Below, piece after piece: positions 7,891 to 17,023 of a stretch of DNA of 64,000 nt (within the stretch, counting starts at the first letter, position 1; each line of letters starts with the position of its first letter). The position numbers were made by a program, and so were the translations under genes. The notes beneath the pieces are model-generated. The model was not told the origin of the DNA and ran no database searches. It worked only from the letters and a program-made list of their open reading frames with translations. Origin of the DNA: Bacillota bacterium (GTDB lineage Bacteria; Bacillota; Clostridia; Christensenellales; CAG-138); NCBI GenBank assembly GCA_023400985.1, contig JAEXEN010000040.1:94483-158482 (forward strand). Direction: 5' to 3'.

Positions 7891-9378
7891 ATGAAAAAGC
7901 TGATTTGCGGTATTCTCGTTGTTCTTTTGCTGCTTTGTTCCGCCTGTACGCAGAAGCAGACGTTTGAAAGCGTGCTTGCCGAGGCGAATGCCCTGCACAA
8001 GGCGCAAACGGAAATGGTGCCCGAAGAAAGCATCCGCGATTATATTCCGACACTTCCCGAAACGGAACTGGGCTTTACCGAGGAGGAGCTTGTTTCATTG
8101 ACGAAGGACATCGGCCACAACTTCAACGGTGAAAAGAGAGTCACATTTTCGCAGGCGAAACAGGATGTTGACCTCCTGTTCCGCGTATTTCGCTACTGTT
8201 ATGGAGCCTTCGAGTATTTTGGCGGGGATGAGGTCTTCGGGAAAGCGCAGGCCGCCGTCCTTGACGATCTTAACGCTTTGGGGGTCTCGTTTGACGCGAG
8301 CGATATGACCACCGTGCTCCGTAAGCACCTTGCATTCATACAGGACGGGCATTTTTATATAAACACCTCACCGATCCCAGAATTGCAGAGCTATTTCAGC
8401 ACGAAGGAGCTTATATTCGAGCAGGATAAGCAAGGCTATTTTTCACAGATAGACGGCGAAAAGCAATACCTGTTATCCATCGACGGCGATACGGAAACGG
8501 AAGGCTATATGAAGCTCTCCATCGGCTCAGACGGCAGGCTTACCTATCGTCTCGGCATGCTTGACGATGCAAACGCCAGGAATAAGGTCGTAAACGTGGC
8601 GTTTGAAAAAACCACTGTGTCGCTGATGCTCGACAATGCCGCCTTTACGCAAACTTACGATCCATTGCCTGCGTATTCGGAAGATTGGGAAGCCGAAGTG
8701 CCCGTGGTCGCATGCAGGGATTATACGCAGGAGGATTCCTTCAGAAGCTTTGTCGGCGCAGCTATTCGGTTACGCGAAGAACCGATGGCAATTCTTGACC
8801 TGCGCGGAAACCGGGGCGGGGATGGAGGTGCGGTTCAGGCATGGTTAAACAACTACGACTACTATGGCATTGCCAAGAATCTATACGGGAAAGGGGCTTT
8901 TCAACTAACAACCAGAGCATCGAGCTATATTTTTGCATGCAATCTTTCATCTTATTCATACCCTACCGCACACAATGATCCATACGATTATCTTATGCAT
9001 CTTTATCAGTCCGGCGAAAACGGGTGCATTCTGCAGAAAGAGGATGCAAAATTAAGCTGGAACAATGCAAAAGGGCTGCTGTTTGTTTTGATGGACAACC
9101 ACATTGCCTCAGGCGGCGAATGGCTGCTGGCTGCACTGCGTACAAGAGAGAACGTTATATTTGTCGGCACAAACAGTGCGGGTATGATACTGGGTTCCGG
9201 AGGGCAAAACATTGCGCTTCCGAACTCAAAAATCCATTTCGCCTTTGGAAATTCTCTTTTGCTTAGCTACGACGAGCGCGTATTTCAAGAGGGCCGGGGC
9301 TTCCTTCCCGACATATGGGTGAGCGGCGACGCACTCGAGCGGGTAAATGCGCTGATTGCATATTATAAACTGGCATAG
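7891..9378 (+). CDS. S41-like peptidase lipoprotein
   Basis: 495 residues starting at ATG with AGAAAGGA upstream. Residues 1-20 are a lipoprotein signal (hydrophobic stretch then CSAC, a slightly atypical lipobox). The C-terminal half has the S41 (tail-specific/C-terminal protease) pattern: LDLRGNRGGDGG (about 305-316), then DNHIASGGEWLL with a candidate nucleophile Ser, then VGTNSAGM. No PDZ domain is evident. The cell-surface location is predicted from the signal. Neighbours are unrelated, so the target is unknown. Proteins of this branch may be unusual or inactive S41 members, because the Ser/Lys context differs from classic CtpA. Confidence 0.65.
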   Translation: MKKLICGILVVLLLLCSACTQKQTFESVLAEANALHKAQTEMVPEESIRDYIPTLPETELGFTEEELVSLTKDIGHNFNGEKRVTFSQAKQDVDLLFRVFRYCYGAFEYFGGDEVFGKAQAAVLDDLNALGVSFDASDMTTVLRKHLAFIQDGHFYINTSPIPELQSYFSTKELIFEQDKQGYFSQIDGEKQYLLSIDGDTETEGYMKLSIGSDGRLTYRLGMLDDANARNKVVNVAFEKTTVSLMLDNAAFTQTYDPLPAYSEDWEAEVPVVACRDYTQEDSFRSFVGAAIRLREEPMAILDLRGNRGGDGGAVQAWLNNYDYYGIAKNLYGKGAFQLTTRASSYIFACNLSSYSYPTAHNDPYDYLMHLYQSGENGCILQKEDAKLSWNNAKGLLFVLMDNHIASGGEWLLAALRTRENVIFVGTNSAGMILGSGGQNIALPNSKIHFAFGNSLLLSYDERVFQEGRGFLPDIWVSGDALERVNALIAYYKLA

Positions 9379-9446
9379 TGCTCCGATTGTGATAGAATAT
9401 ATACATGACTCCGGCTGAAAGTATTCTTGCAAAGGACGGCGCAACG

Positions 9447-10250
9447 ATGGATGCAAGCTTCTCCCTTATCAACCAGGGAAACACCGCCGAAATTTATGAT
9501 ATGGGCGGCGGGAAAATACTGAAGCTGTTTAAAGAAGGCATATCCGCGGAAACCTGCCGGAGGGAATTTGAAAACACGCGCGCTGCCGGGGCGCTTATAA
9601 GCAACGTACCCCGGGCGTTTGAGGAGATCACGTTAAACGGCAGGCCCGGCATCGTGTATGAAAAGGTGACCGGCATAAATATGCTCGATCATATGCTCTC
9701 ACATATTTGGACGGTACGCTCGCAGTCCGTAAATTTGGCCGAATACCATGCCGGAATACAAAAGGAAGTCCAGTCTGAAATGCCCTCCGTGAAGGCCAAA
9801 CTGGAAAGGGACATTTTAGCCGCAACGCCTTTGACGGCGGAAGAAAAGGGAAAAGTCCTCGCACGGATGCAGGTTTTGCCGGACGGTAACCGGCTATGCC
9901 ATTTCGATTTTCATCCCGGGAATATCATTTTTGCCGAAGGCGGGCCGGTCATCATCGATTGGATGACCGCATGCAAGGGTGACCCCGCCGCGGACGCCGC
10001 AAGGACCTGCATGATGCTTAGGTATGGGCTGGTTCCCCGCGCATCCAAACGGCTGCAAGCGGCGGCCCATGCGGTGCAAAGCTATATCTATCGTATTTAC
10101 AGCAAACAATATTTGAAGATCACCGGCATCGAAAAGGCGGATGTTCAAAGGTGGGAGCTGCCCATAGCGGCGGCGCGTCTTCACGAATGGATTTCCGAAG
10201 AGGAAAAGACAGCCCTTCTGAGCTTTATCCGCCGCGAATTAGCCGTATAA
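9447..10250 (+). CDS. aminoglycoside-phosphotransferase-like (APH/choline kinase fold) protein
   Basis: 267 residues. It has a kinase-like N-lobe (INQGNTAEIYDMGGGKILKLF) and the APH catalytic loop HFDFHPGNI (about 152-160), followed by IDWMTACKGDPAADAART (about 170-187), which supplies the metal-binding Asp. I chose the ATG at 9447, ten bases after AAAGGA; an in-frame ATG 42 bases earlier has no ribosome site. The family phosphorylates antibiotics, sugars or other small molecules. This type, common in Clostridia, has no proven substrate, and resistance should not be assumed. It is followed closely by dgkA. Confidence 0.7.
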   Translation: MDASFSLINQGNTAEIYDMGGGKILKLFKEGISAETCRREFENTRAAGALISNVPRAFEEITLNGRPGIVYEKVTGINMLDHMLSHIWTVRSQSVNLAEYHAGIQKEVQSEMPSVKAKLERDILAATPLTAEEKGKVLARMQVLPDGNRLCHFDFHPGNIIFAEGGPVIIDWMTACKGDPAADAARTCMMLRYGLVPRASKRLQAAAHAVQSYIYRIYSKQYLKITGIEKADVQRWELPIAAARLHEWISEEEKTALLSFIRRELAV

Positions 10251-10263
10251 GAAAGAGGTGCGC

Positions 10264-10626
10264 ATGAAAAAACACGGTCTCGGTACGAGCTTCGCACATG
10301 CTTTCGACGGTATTCTCGCTGTTTTGAAAAAAGAACGGAGCATGCGCATACACCTCTTGATCGCTTTGCTCGTTGCGGCATGCGGGTTTTTGTTTCGCAT
10401 AAGCACATCGGAATGGCTCGTCTGCCTGATTTTCTTCGCCCTCGTCATGGGGGCCGAGGCGGTCAACACCTCGATGGAAGCGATCTGCGACCGCCTCTCT
10501 CCCGAGCCGGACCCCAAGATCAAGCTCGCCAAGGATGCGGCGGCGGGCGCGGTACTGATATGCGCCGTTATGGCAGCCATCGCGGGCCTCGTGATTTTCC
10601 TCCCCAAGGTCATAGCGCTGTTTTAA
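10264..10626 (+). CDS. dgkA: diacylglycerol kinase / undecaprenol kinase (DgkA family)
   Basis: 120 residues with three hydrophobic segments. The DgkA signature EAVNTSMEAICDRL (about 60-73) carries the conserved Glu-x-x-Asn and Glu...Asp that bind Mg-ATP at the membrane interface. Gram-positive members mainly phosphorylate undecaprenol and so feed cell-wall lipid carrier. The gene starts 13 bases after the phosphotransferase and probably forms an operon with it. Its last 17 bases overlap tail-to-tail with the CPBP protease gene. A GTG two codons upstream is an alternative start. Confidence 0.88.
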   Translation: MKKHGLGTSFAHAFDGILAVLKKERSMRIHLLIALLVAACGFLFRISTSEWLVCLIFFALVMGAEAVNTSMEAICDRLSPEPDPKIKLAKDAAAGAVLICAVMAAIAGLVIFLPKVIALF

Positions 10627-11341
10627 TGTATTTCTCCGGTAATTTCGTCCACAAATAGATCCCGTACGCGATCATGATTACAGTCTGAACAACGGTCAAT
10701 AGAATTTCCGTTACCCCCCGAACCGGCGCAATCCAGTTTATAAAATCATACAAAGCATGCCAAAGGATAACCGGGATCAGGCTCCCCGTTAAGATAACGA
10801 TCTCCGCCGCGACAATGCCGAAGATCAGCGCATTGACCACGGTAAGCGCGACGAGCAGAACCCCCGTTCCCGAAAGAGCCTGAGAAATATGGACTGCCGC
10901 AAAGAATGCGGAAGACAGCAGAACCGCCTGCCTGGCCGAAAAATGCGCCGTCAGTTGCTTGAGAATTACACCTCTGAAATAGATCTCTTCCGACAGCCCG
11001 ATGGCCGCCGTGAAAAAGGCTAAAGCAAGGATCGTCTCCGTGTTCTGCTCGACCCCAAAGAAAAGAAAACCTGTTTTCGCCGCAAGGAGCGGCAAAAAAT
11101 ACAACGCTGTTTTTACGCCGGCTTCCCCCGCTCGGGCAAAACCGATTTGGCTTAAGGGCGTTTTGGCGATGAACAAAGCAATCATAGGCACTACGATAGA
11201 GGCCAGCATGAAAGAACCCTGCGCCCAATAGCTTTGCGGGGCAGCTATATGGTTTATCGTAACGATCGCGCCGGAAAGCACCGGAAAGATCATCAAAACA
11301 ACGGAAAACAGGAGGGAACGCAGCACCGCTTTTGGTTTCAT
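10610..11341 (-). CDS. CPBP family intramembrane metalloprotease (CAAX/Abi)
   Basis: About 243 residues with six to eight predicted membrane segments. The three CPBP motifs are visible: EEIYFRG (Glu-Glu-xxx-Arg, about 114-120), then AFFAAVHISQ with a conserved His, then LWHALYDF with the last His. This family includes CAAX prenyl-protease-like and bacteriocin-immunity proteins. ATG at 11341 is preferred; a GTG at 11356 is also possible. It is convergent with dgkA and has no clear functional neighbour. Confidence 0.82.
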   Translation of the reverse strand: MKPKAVLRSLLFSVVLMIFPVLSGAIVTINHIAAPQSYWAQGSFMLASIVVPMIALFIAKTPLSQIGFARAGEAGVKTALYFLPLLAAKTGFLFFGVEQNTETILALAFFTAAIGLSEEIYFRGVILKQLTAHFSARQAVLLSSAFFAAVHISQALSGTGVLLVALTVVNALIFGIVAAEIVILTGSLIPVILWHALYDFINWIAPVRGVTEILLTVVQTVIMIAYGIYLWTKLPEKYIKTAL

Positions 11342-11445
11342 ACTTTTTCTTCTCACCTTCCTCTTAATGCCTTGACCGTCGGTATATCTATCACCTCGGA
11401 AATTCTCTTGTAATACAATATTGTTTATTATAGCATGCCTGTCTT

Positions 11446-12438
11446 TTATCGACGAGGAGCTTTCTTGACATTCCGAATAGAAATAATACGTCCTTTTTCA
11501 GGGATGATAAATTCAAGAAATTTTACATAGTACTTAGAAATTGGGAGGAACAATATTGCGCTTAAAAAGTTAAAGATGGTATGTGCATTTGCGATAAGCC
11601 TGTTGCTGCCCTGGCCCAGCAGTCTTGTACACTCCTGAACGATTGTGCAAAACTGAGGCAAAGTAACAAGGGCAAGCGCCACACCTAAGATATTATAAAT
11701 CGTATGAGCCCAAGCGGTTCGTTTCCCTGCTGTTCCTGATTTGAAGCCGGCAATTTGGGCGGCAATGCAGCTTCCTATGTTATCCCCCAGTGTAAGCGCG
11801 ACCGCCGAAGCAAACGGCATTAACCCGCTGTTGAATAATATGATTGTCATTCCCACGGTAGCGCTGCTGCTTTGTACCAGCGCGGTAACGGTGAGACCCG
11901 TAACCAAACATAAAAACAGATTATCTGCGTGCGCCTGCAGCCATTCGGTAAGAAAGGCATTCCCTTTTATAATGTCGGCGCTTTTACCCATAAGCTCCAA
12001 TCCGGAGAAGAGCAAGCCGATACCGATAAGAACATCGCCGATTACTTTCAGCTTTTTGATCGGCCCAAAGCCCAATATGCAGCCCGCGATCAATATGTAC
12101 CGGGAATACTGTATAATGTTAAAACTCATGAACTGCGCAGTGAAGGTTGTACCGATATTGGCGCCGAAGATAATCCCCACAGCGCTTTCAAGGCCCATGA
12201 TGCCGGAATCCACAAACCCGACCGTCAGTATTGTGACGGCCGTACTGCTTTGCACAAGGCCTGTCAGAAGAATACCGGCTAAGAAAGAGGTCAGTTCATT
12301 TTTTGAAAGCAGGCGCATCGCCTTTTTTAAAAGTTTCGAGCTCGCGCACTCAAGCGCCCCGCCTATCGTTTTTACGCCGATTATGATCAGGACCGAGCCG
12401 ATGATAAAATTGATTAAAATAACTGTAATTTCAATCAT
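11446..12438 (-). CDS. Na+/phosphate cotransporter family protein (NptA/PF02690)
   Basis: 330 residues, starting at ATG with GGGAG upstream (longer starts lack one). The protein shows the two-fold repeat of the family. LVQSSTAVT and LVQSSSATVGM are the inverted-repeat QSS motifs, each followed by a loop (GANIGTTFTA and GDNIGSCIAA) that lines the sodium/phosphate path. About nine hydrophobic segments are visible. Many bacterial members carry a C-terminal PhoU-like domain; this one ends without it, so it is the short form. Transport of phosphate is a family-based inference. It is a single gene. Confidence 0.85.
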   Translation of the reverse strand: MIEITVILINFIIGSVLIIIGVKTIGGALECASSKLLKKAMRLLSKNELTSFLAGILLTGLVQSSTAVTILTVGFVDSGIMGLESAVGIIFGANIGTTFTAQFMSFNIIQYSRYILIAGCILGFGPIKKLKVIGDVLIGIGLLFSGLELMGKSADIIKGNAFLTEWLQAHADNLFLCLVTGLTVTALVQSSSATVGMTIILFNSGLMPFASAVALTLGDNIGSCIAAQIAGFKSGTAGKRTAWAHTIYNILGVALALVTLPQFCTIVQECTRLLGQGSNRLIANAHTIFNFLSAILFLPISKYYVKFLEFIIPEKGRIISIRNVKKAPRR

Positions 12439-12550
12439 CTTATCTCCCGCAAGCATAGCCGTTCCCGTTGGATAGCGCCGGACGCTCAAAAGGTCATATG
12501 CTTTTACGGTGAATATATGCGCTGGATAATTTGAGAATACGCAATAGCAG

Positions 12551-12580
12551 AAGGCGGTACCGTCAGAGTACCGCCTTTTT
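12551..12580. terminator. hairpin terminator-like inverted repeat
   Basis: A perfect 10-bp stem, AAGGCGGTAC (12551-12560) with GTACCGCCTT (12568-12577), has a 7-base loop and then TTTTT on the plus strand. It lies between lysR and nptA, both read leftwards. The leftward U tract is poor, so it may act weakly as the lysR terminator. Confidence 0.55.
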
Positions 12581-12621
12581 GATCCATTCCTTTTAAATTG
12601 TATCCTCGTTTCCGCAGCATT

Positions 12622-13524
12622 TTAGGATAAATAGAATTTTACCGTTTTATTGTACTCCTTCAAAAGATTTTGCAGGATATCGGTATGTTTAAAATCGCGG
12701 TGATACAGGATATTGATTTCGCGGATCATGCTTAAATTTTCTATGGGGAGCACGGTGATCTTACCCTTCTTTAATTCGTCAAGGCATATACTTCGCGCAA
12801 GAATAGATACCCCAATATCGCGTCGGATCAAATCTTTGATCGTGGCGGGATTATCCACCTCCAAAATGACGTTAAATTCGTCCAGCGACATATTCTGGCT
12901 TTCCAAATGCGCAGTGAACAAATTTCGAGTCCCCGATGACGGTCTGCGAAGAATCAACTTCTCCTTTTTGATCTCATCAATTGTAACCATGCTTTTTTTT
13001 GCAAGCGGATGATTGTTCGATACGACAAGCACAAGGGAGTCCGTATCGAGCAGGAGAGAATTGATGTTCTCATCCTGCATTCTTCCCTCGACAACAGCTA
13101 TATCAAGCTCGTAGTTTCTCAGCATGTCATAAAGATTTTTTATTGAATCGGAAACTATCGTTATACTTGTGCCGGTGTTTTGTGCGCAGTAATTTCCCAA
13201 TACCTCCGCGATCACATTGCTTTCCGCAGTATGGGTAATGCCGACAATCAGTTTTCGCGTATGCCGCTTTTCATTGAGTATATCCTGCATCATACGCTCG
13301 TATAAGGCAATATCCCGCTTGGCGTATTGAATGACAATATTTCCTTCGTTTGTAGGCTTTATTTCATTTCCTGCACGGTTAAATATTTTTATGCCCAATT
13401 CTCTTTCCAGCTGTTTAACATGTTGTGTAACGGCAGGCTGCGTCAGCGAAAGGTGCTCTGCCGCACGTGTAAAACTGTTGAATTCACATATTGCGAGCAA
13501 TGTGTTCAGCTTCGGATCAACCAT
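12622..13524 (-). CDS. LysR family transcriptional regulator
   Basis: 300 residues, the usual LysR length. Start at ATG with GGAGGTG seven to eight bases upstream. The N-terminal winged helix FTRAAEHLSLTQPAVTQHVKQLE (a little over residues 18-40) is the classic LysR HTH. The remainder is the periplasmic-binding-protein-like effector domain, with VIAEVLGNYCAQNTGT typical of the CysB/CysL-like branch. The gene is divergent from the small membrane protein and chromate-type transporter genes, so it probably controls them. The intervening DNA is AT-rich with repeated TTATTAAT. Effector unknown. Confidence 0.85.
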   Translation of the reverse strand: MVDPKLNTLLAICEFNSFTRAAEHLSLTQPAVTQHVKQLERELGIKIFNRAGNEIKPTNEGNIVIQYAKRDIALYERMMQDILNEKRHTRKLIVGITHTAESNVIAEVLGNYCAQNTGTSITIVSDSIKNLYDMLRNYELDIAVVEGRMQDENINSLLLDTDSLVLVVSNNHPLAKKSMVTIDEIKKEKLILRRPSSGTRNLFTAHLESQNMSLDEFNVILEVDNPATIKDLIRRDIGVSILARSICLDELKKGKITVLPIENLSMIREINILYHRDFKHTDILQNLLKEYNKTVKFYLS

Positions 13525-13576
13525 TGTCCAGCACCTCCGCATAACTAATTTTTATTAATATCAAACAAATCATAAA

Positions 13577-13604
13577 TTTACTTTATTAATTTTGCATCTA
13601 TAAT
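13577..13604 (+). promoter_or_regulatory. promoter for the membrane protein/chromate transporter operon
   Basis: TTTACT at 13577-13582 and TATAAT at 13599-13604, 16 bases apart, precede the ribosome site GGGGAGG. TTATTAAT occurs at about 13552 and again at 13583, a candidate LysR-binding pair. Confidence 0.45.
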
Positions 13605-13636
13605 GGTACCACAAGTTAAACGGGGAGGCAATGAGC

Positions 13637-14101
13637 ATGCGGCAAAAAAAGGTCGTGTTTATGCGGCACGTTATTGCTTTCAATTTAATAAAGCTGCTCC
13701 CGCATTCGGCGGAATATTTTAATAAGCATTTCTCATTGGCGGAGCAGGGTATGGCTGGAGATATAAAAGAGCCGAGCTCAAGCTATATGCTAATTGTAAA
13801 TGTCGGAAGAACTCAATTTGGATGGAGAGGAATTTTATGCGCAAATATCGCGCTCATGTTCTTTTGCCTGCCGCTTAGCGTTGCGGCCGATTATCTTATA
13901 GTCAATACGCATGATTTTTTAATACGAGCGGTCATAAACTTGGCGTGCTTTTTATTGATGCTCGAAAAGTATGACATCTTGCGCTTATATGATAAGCGCA
14001 ATTTCCTGAAACTTCTATATGCCGGTTACAGCCTTATCATGGTCTCCTATTGGTCAATAACATGTTTGTTTTTGGCTGCGTTCGAAAATATCGTTTTTTG
14101 A
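13637..14101 (+). CDS. uncharacterised membrane protein ahead of chromate-type transporter
   Basis: 154 residues from the ATG at 13637, eight bases after GGGGAGG; an ATG two codons earlier is too close to the ribosome site. I do not recognise a family. Residues 1-60 are soluble and basic near the start. Three hydrophobic stretches follow: ILCANIALMFFCLPLSV, then FLIRAVINLACFLLML, then a last one ending in SITCLFLAAF. It is the first gene of an operon with the two chromate-transporter halves (40-base gap) under the divergent LysR. A role as an accessory membrane subunit is only a guess from position. Confidence 0.5.
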   Translation: MRQKKVVFMRHVIAFNLIKLLPHSAEYFNKHFSLAEQGMAGDIKEPSSSYMLIVNVGRTQFGWRGILCANIALMFFCLPLSVAADYLIVNTHDFLIRAVINLACFLLMLEKYDILRLYDKRNFLKLLYAGYSLIMVSYWSITCLFLAAFENIVF

Positions 14102-14141
14102 TGAGCTCGCTATTTGATCTTAAATTATAAGGAGATTTCGT

Positions 14142-14735
14142 ATGGAAAATGAAAGCGGCAAGACAGCCAAAAGAGACTTTAAATTTTATAAGAAACTGTT
14201 TTTTTCGGTTCTTTACATAAGCACCTTTACAATCGGCGGCGGATATATCATTATCCCAATGATGAGGAAGAAATTTGTAAAGGCGTACCACTGGATAGAA
14301 GAGGATGAAATGCTTGATATGGCTGCCATTGCGCAATCGACGCCGGGCTCAAGCAGCGCAAACGCTTCCCTTTTGGTCGGATATCGTGTAGCCGGTATTC
14401 CCGGCGCTTTGATAGCGTTGCTCGGCACGCTCCTCCCCCCGCTTATTATTTTATCGGCGATTTCCTTTTTCTACATCGCATTTGAAAGCAATGAAATCGT
14501 AAAAGCCGTTCTAAAGGGAATGGAAGCCGGCGTAGCTGCCGTTATCGTGGATGTTGTGATCAAGTTGGGCGGCAAGGTCCTCAAAAAGAAGGATGCGGTT
14601 TCTGATATTATAATGGTTTCGGCATTTATTGCCTCCTACTTTTTTAATGTCAACGTAGCTATCATCATCTTGATTTGCGGCGCTTTAGGCGCCGTATCCA
14701 CGGTAGTCAAAACCGGAAAGGTAAGTGGCATATGA
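14142..14735 (+). CDS. chromate transporter family protein, short form, first subunit
   Basis: 197 residues, about half of a full ChrA. The CHR-domain signature is present: FTIGGGYIIIPMM (about 26-38) near the start, then AIAQSTPGSSSANASLLVGY, then RVAGIPGALIALLGTLLPP, with about six hydrophobic segments. Short CHR proteins occur as adjacent pairs that form an antiparallel heterodimer, and the second half overlaps this gene by four bases. The family moves chromate or related oxyanions; in an anaerobe without chromate exposure the natural substrate is uncertain. Confidence 0.85.
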   Translation: MENESGKTAKRDFKFYKKLFFSVLYISTFTIGGGYIIIPMMRKKFVKAYHWIEEDEMLDMAAIAQSTPGSSSANASLLVGYRVAGIPGALIALLGTLLPPLIILSAISFFYIAFESNEIVKAVLKGMEAGVAAVIVDVVIKLGGKVLKKKDAVSDIIMVSAFIASYFFNVNVAIIILICGALGAVSTVVKTGKVSGI

Positions 14736-15307
14736 TCTATTTGAAACTGTTCATTGCTTTTTTCCAGGTCGGCCTGTTTGGTATAGGGGGTGGCTATGCC
14801 GCGTTGCCCCTGATACAGGAACAGATCGTGGAAATAAATCATTGGCTTACAACAAAAGAGTTTACGGACCTTGTTACGATTTCGCAAATGACCCCCGGTT
14901 CCATGACGATCAGCTCCGCTACTTTCGCAGGCATTCGGACGGCCGGCATTCCCGGCGCAATCGTAGCAACTTTGAGCTGTGTGCTCCCATCCTGCCTGAT
15001 TGCTATAACGCTTGCGCATTTGTACGGCAAATATGGGCAGGTGGCTTTGGTGCAAGGCATTTTGGAAAACATACGCCCCGCGGTAGTATCGCTGATTGCC
15101 GCGGCGGGTCTGCCCATTTTGCTTTTGGCCTTCTTCAACAGCGAGTCGGCAGCCGACCTTTTCCCAACCGCTAACGTCAATATGCCGACGATCCTTATCT
15201 TTGGTATCGCCTTTACAATTTTAAGGAAAGCCAAAAAGGCTGATCCCATATACGTTATGGTGGGCTCCGGTATAGCAGGCGCTTTGGCATATTGGCTGGC
15301 AAGCTAA
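14732..15307 (+). CDS. chromate transporter family protein, short form, second subunit
   Basis: 191 residues; its ATG overlaps the stop of the first subunit (ATGA), a sign of coupled translation. FGIGGGYAALPLIQEQIV, then TISQMTPGSMTISSATFAG, then IRTAGIPGAIVA repeat the CHR motifs of the first subunit. About six hydrophobic segments follow. The last four bases overlap the end of the convergent Crp-type gene. Together with the gene upstream it should make one complete oxyanion transporter. Confidence 0.85.
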   Translation: MIYLKLFIAFFQVGLFGIGGGYAALPLIQEQIVEINHWLTTKEFTDLVTISQMTPGSMTISSATFAGIRTAGIPGAIVATLSCVLPSCLIAITLAHLYGKYGQVALVQGILENIRPAVVSLIAAAGLPILLLAFFNSESAADLFPTANVNMPTILIFGIAFTILRKAKKADPIYVMVGSGIAGALAYWLAS

Positions 15308-16011
15308 TAAATAGACCTGAAAAACCCGTCCTCCGCTCCCGCCGCGGAACGGATATCTTTGGCAAACTCTTCAAGCGCCGCCTTGTCCGCAATGCGATAC
15401 TTTCTCTTTTCCCTCTTCAAAATGCCGTTTTCGCAAAAAAGCGCCACGGCTCTTTGAAGGTGGCGGTAGCTTACCCCGAGATATTGCGCGGTTTGGGTGA
15501 GCGGCTCCATAAAGACGCCGTCCGATTGCGTCATGAGAATGAAATTCGAAAGCTTCGACTTGAGCGTAAAGGACTGTACGGCGGAAAGGTGCGCGTCCTT
15601 TCGGTAGAGCTTGTTCCCCATCAACCGGCAAAGCAGGAGCAGAAATTTTGCGTCGCTTAAGACTTTTTCTCTGCAATCGCGCAGGTTCAGTTCTATGGCG
15701 ATGCAGGGTTCTATGGCCTGCACCATGTACGACTCCGTAACGGAGCCCACCAGCTCCATATCCCCCATAACGGTACCGGGGCCCGGGAAAGCCAGGAGAG
15801 ATTCGCTGCCGTTTGGGTGGATGATGTAGGATTTTGCACGGCCTTCCACCAAAAAATACAGCCGGTTCACCGCGTCGTCAGCGCGGAACAAATACTCCCC
15901 TTTGGCAAGCGCATGCACGCTTAAGTACGTGCGCACCGGAAAGGAAAACATCCGCTCCACCGGATATAGGTCGATATACCGTTCCGAAACCGCCCTGTCC
16001 TTTATCCGCAT
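15304..16011 (-). CDS. Crp/Fnr family regulator, YeiL-like
   Basis: 235 residues; GGAGG lies five bases before the ATG. Residues about 20-140 form a cyclic-nucleotide-binding-type beta barrel (KGEYLFRADDAVNRLYFLVEGRA is its characteristic strand pair). The C-terminal helix-turn-helix is TQTAQYLGVSYRHLQRAVAL (about 168-187). No four-cysteine FNR iron-sulphur motif is seen. The arrangement resembles E. coli YeiL, which also lies near PfkB-type nucleoside kinases. It follows the PfkB kinase by 43 bases on the same strand and may control that operon. Confidence 0.72.
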   Translation of the reverse strand: MRIKDRAVSERYIDLYPVERMFSFPVRTYLSVHALAKGEYLFRADDAVNRLYFLVEGRAKSYIIHPNGSESLLAFPGPGTVMGDMELVGSVTESYMVQAIEPCIAIELNLRDCREKVLSDAKFLLLLCRLMGNKLYRKDAHLSAVQSFTLKSKLSNFILMTQSDGVFMEPLTQTAQYLGVSYRHLQRAVALFCENGILKREKRKYRIADKAALEEFAKDIRSAAGAEDGFFRSIY

Positions 16012-16054
16012 ACGCGCCTCCGTACAAACATCTTAATACGTCCGGAGACGGACT

Positions 16055-17023
16055 TCAAGCGACGGGATAGTTTAGCACCGTCTCCTCAACGACCTCTTTA
16101 GACGGGATACAATGCGGCTCGTTGCTCCCGATGGCGGAGGCGGCGCAGCAGTTGCCCCATTTGACCGCTTCGCATGCCGTGAGCCCCATGGAATACGCCG
16201 CGATGAAGCCGCCGTTGAAGGCATCCCCGCCACCCACCTTGTTGACCACGCGCACGGGCAAAACGGGGATTTTCGTATATTCCCCGTTCGCGAACAACTG
16301 CACGGGGTTGGAACCGTCCCGCGCCACCACGATCCTGCCGGGCGCTTCCAAAGAGCTTGCCGCGCCGCAAAGGTCGTTTATGCCGGTAAGCGGGGCAAAC
16401 TCCTCCATGCCGGAGCCAAAAAGCACATTGCTTGTTTTTACGGCGCGGAGGATGCGCGCTTTTCGCTTCCCGTCAAGCCCGAAGGTCTCACACCGCAGGT
16501 TGAGATCGAAAGAAACGACGGCGCCCTCCAAAGCGCACCGCTCCATAAAATCCACGGTGACGTCGTTTGCAAAGCCGTTGCTATGCACCCATTTGATCTT
16601 TGAAACCATTGTATAGGGCATATTTTGCGCTTCAAGCGCCGGCAATTTGGCGCCCGGCCCGTTGTAAAGGTAAAGCACCCTCTCCCCCGCGCTGTCGAGA
16701 ACGGCCAAAACAAGGCTCATCCGCTCCTTCTGACGGAAGACGTACTCCGTATTTACGCCGCACGCCTTTAAATGACCGGTCAAAAAGTCGCCGTACTCGT
16801 CGTTTCCGACGCCGCTTACCATATAGGGCCGCATACCGAGCTTCCCGAGCGCCGCCACCGTGTTTGCCACAGCGCCGCCCGGGCGCAGAACGGGGTTGGA
16901 AGTCGTCACCTTCCCATCGCACAGCCCCGAGATCGCCCCGAGCGTTTCGCCGTAGGGTATCAAAATATCCGGCGTGATGTCGCCGACGCAGACGATGACG
17001 CCGTCTTTTTTAAGCCCGTTCAT
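16055..17023 (-). CDS. PfkB family carbohydrate/nucleoside kinase
   Basis: 322 residues. The ATG overlaps the TGA of the TrpF-like gene by four bases; longer frames upstream are shadows. VCVGDITPDILIP opens the ribokinase fold, GGAVANTVAALGKLG is the first PfkB signature region, and VVNKVGGGDAFNGGFIAAY is the second signature with the catalytic Asp (about residue 254). PfkB kinases phosphorylate ribose, fructose, 2-keto-3-deoxygluconate, pseudouridine and others; none can be picked from sequence. Translational coupling to the TrpF-like protein suggests the two act on consecutive sugar-phosphate steps. Confidence 0.8.
   Translation of the reverse strand: MNGLKKDGVIVCVGDITPDILIPYGETLGAISGLCDGKVTTSNPVLRPGGAVANTVAALGKLGMRPYMVSGVGNDEYGDFLTGHLKACGVNTEYVFRQKERMSLVLAVLDSAGERVLYLYNGPGAKLPALEAQNMPYTMVSKIKWVHSNGFANDVTVDFMERCALEGAVVSFDLNLRCETFGLDGKRKARILRAVKTSNVLFGSGMEEFAPLTGINDLCGAASSLEAPGRIVVARDGSNPVQLFANGEYTKIPVLPVRVVNKVGGGDAFNGGFIAAYSMGLTACEAVKWGNCCAASAIGSNEPHCIPSKEVVEETVLNYPVA

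Noticed and set aside
9447..10250. Aminoglycoside resistance gene
   Set aside because: Only the broad APH/choline-kinase fold is seen; nothing ties it to antibiotics, and such genes are common in clostridial housekeeping contexts.
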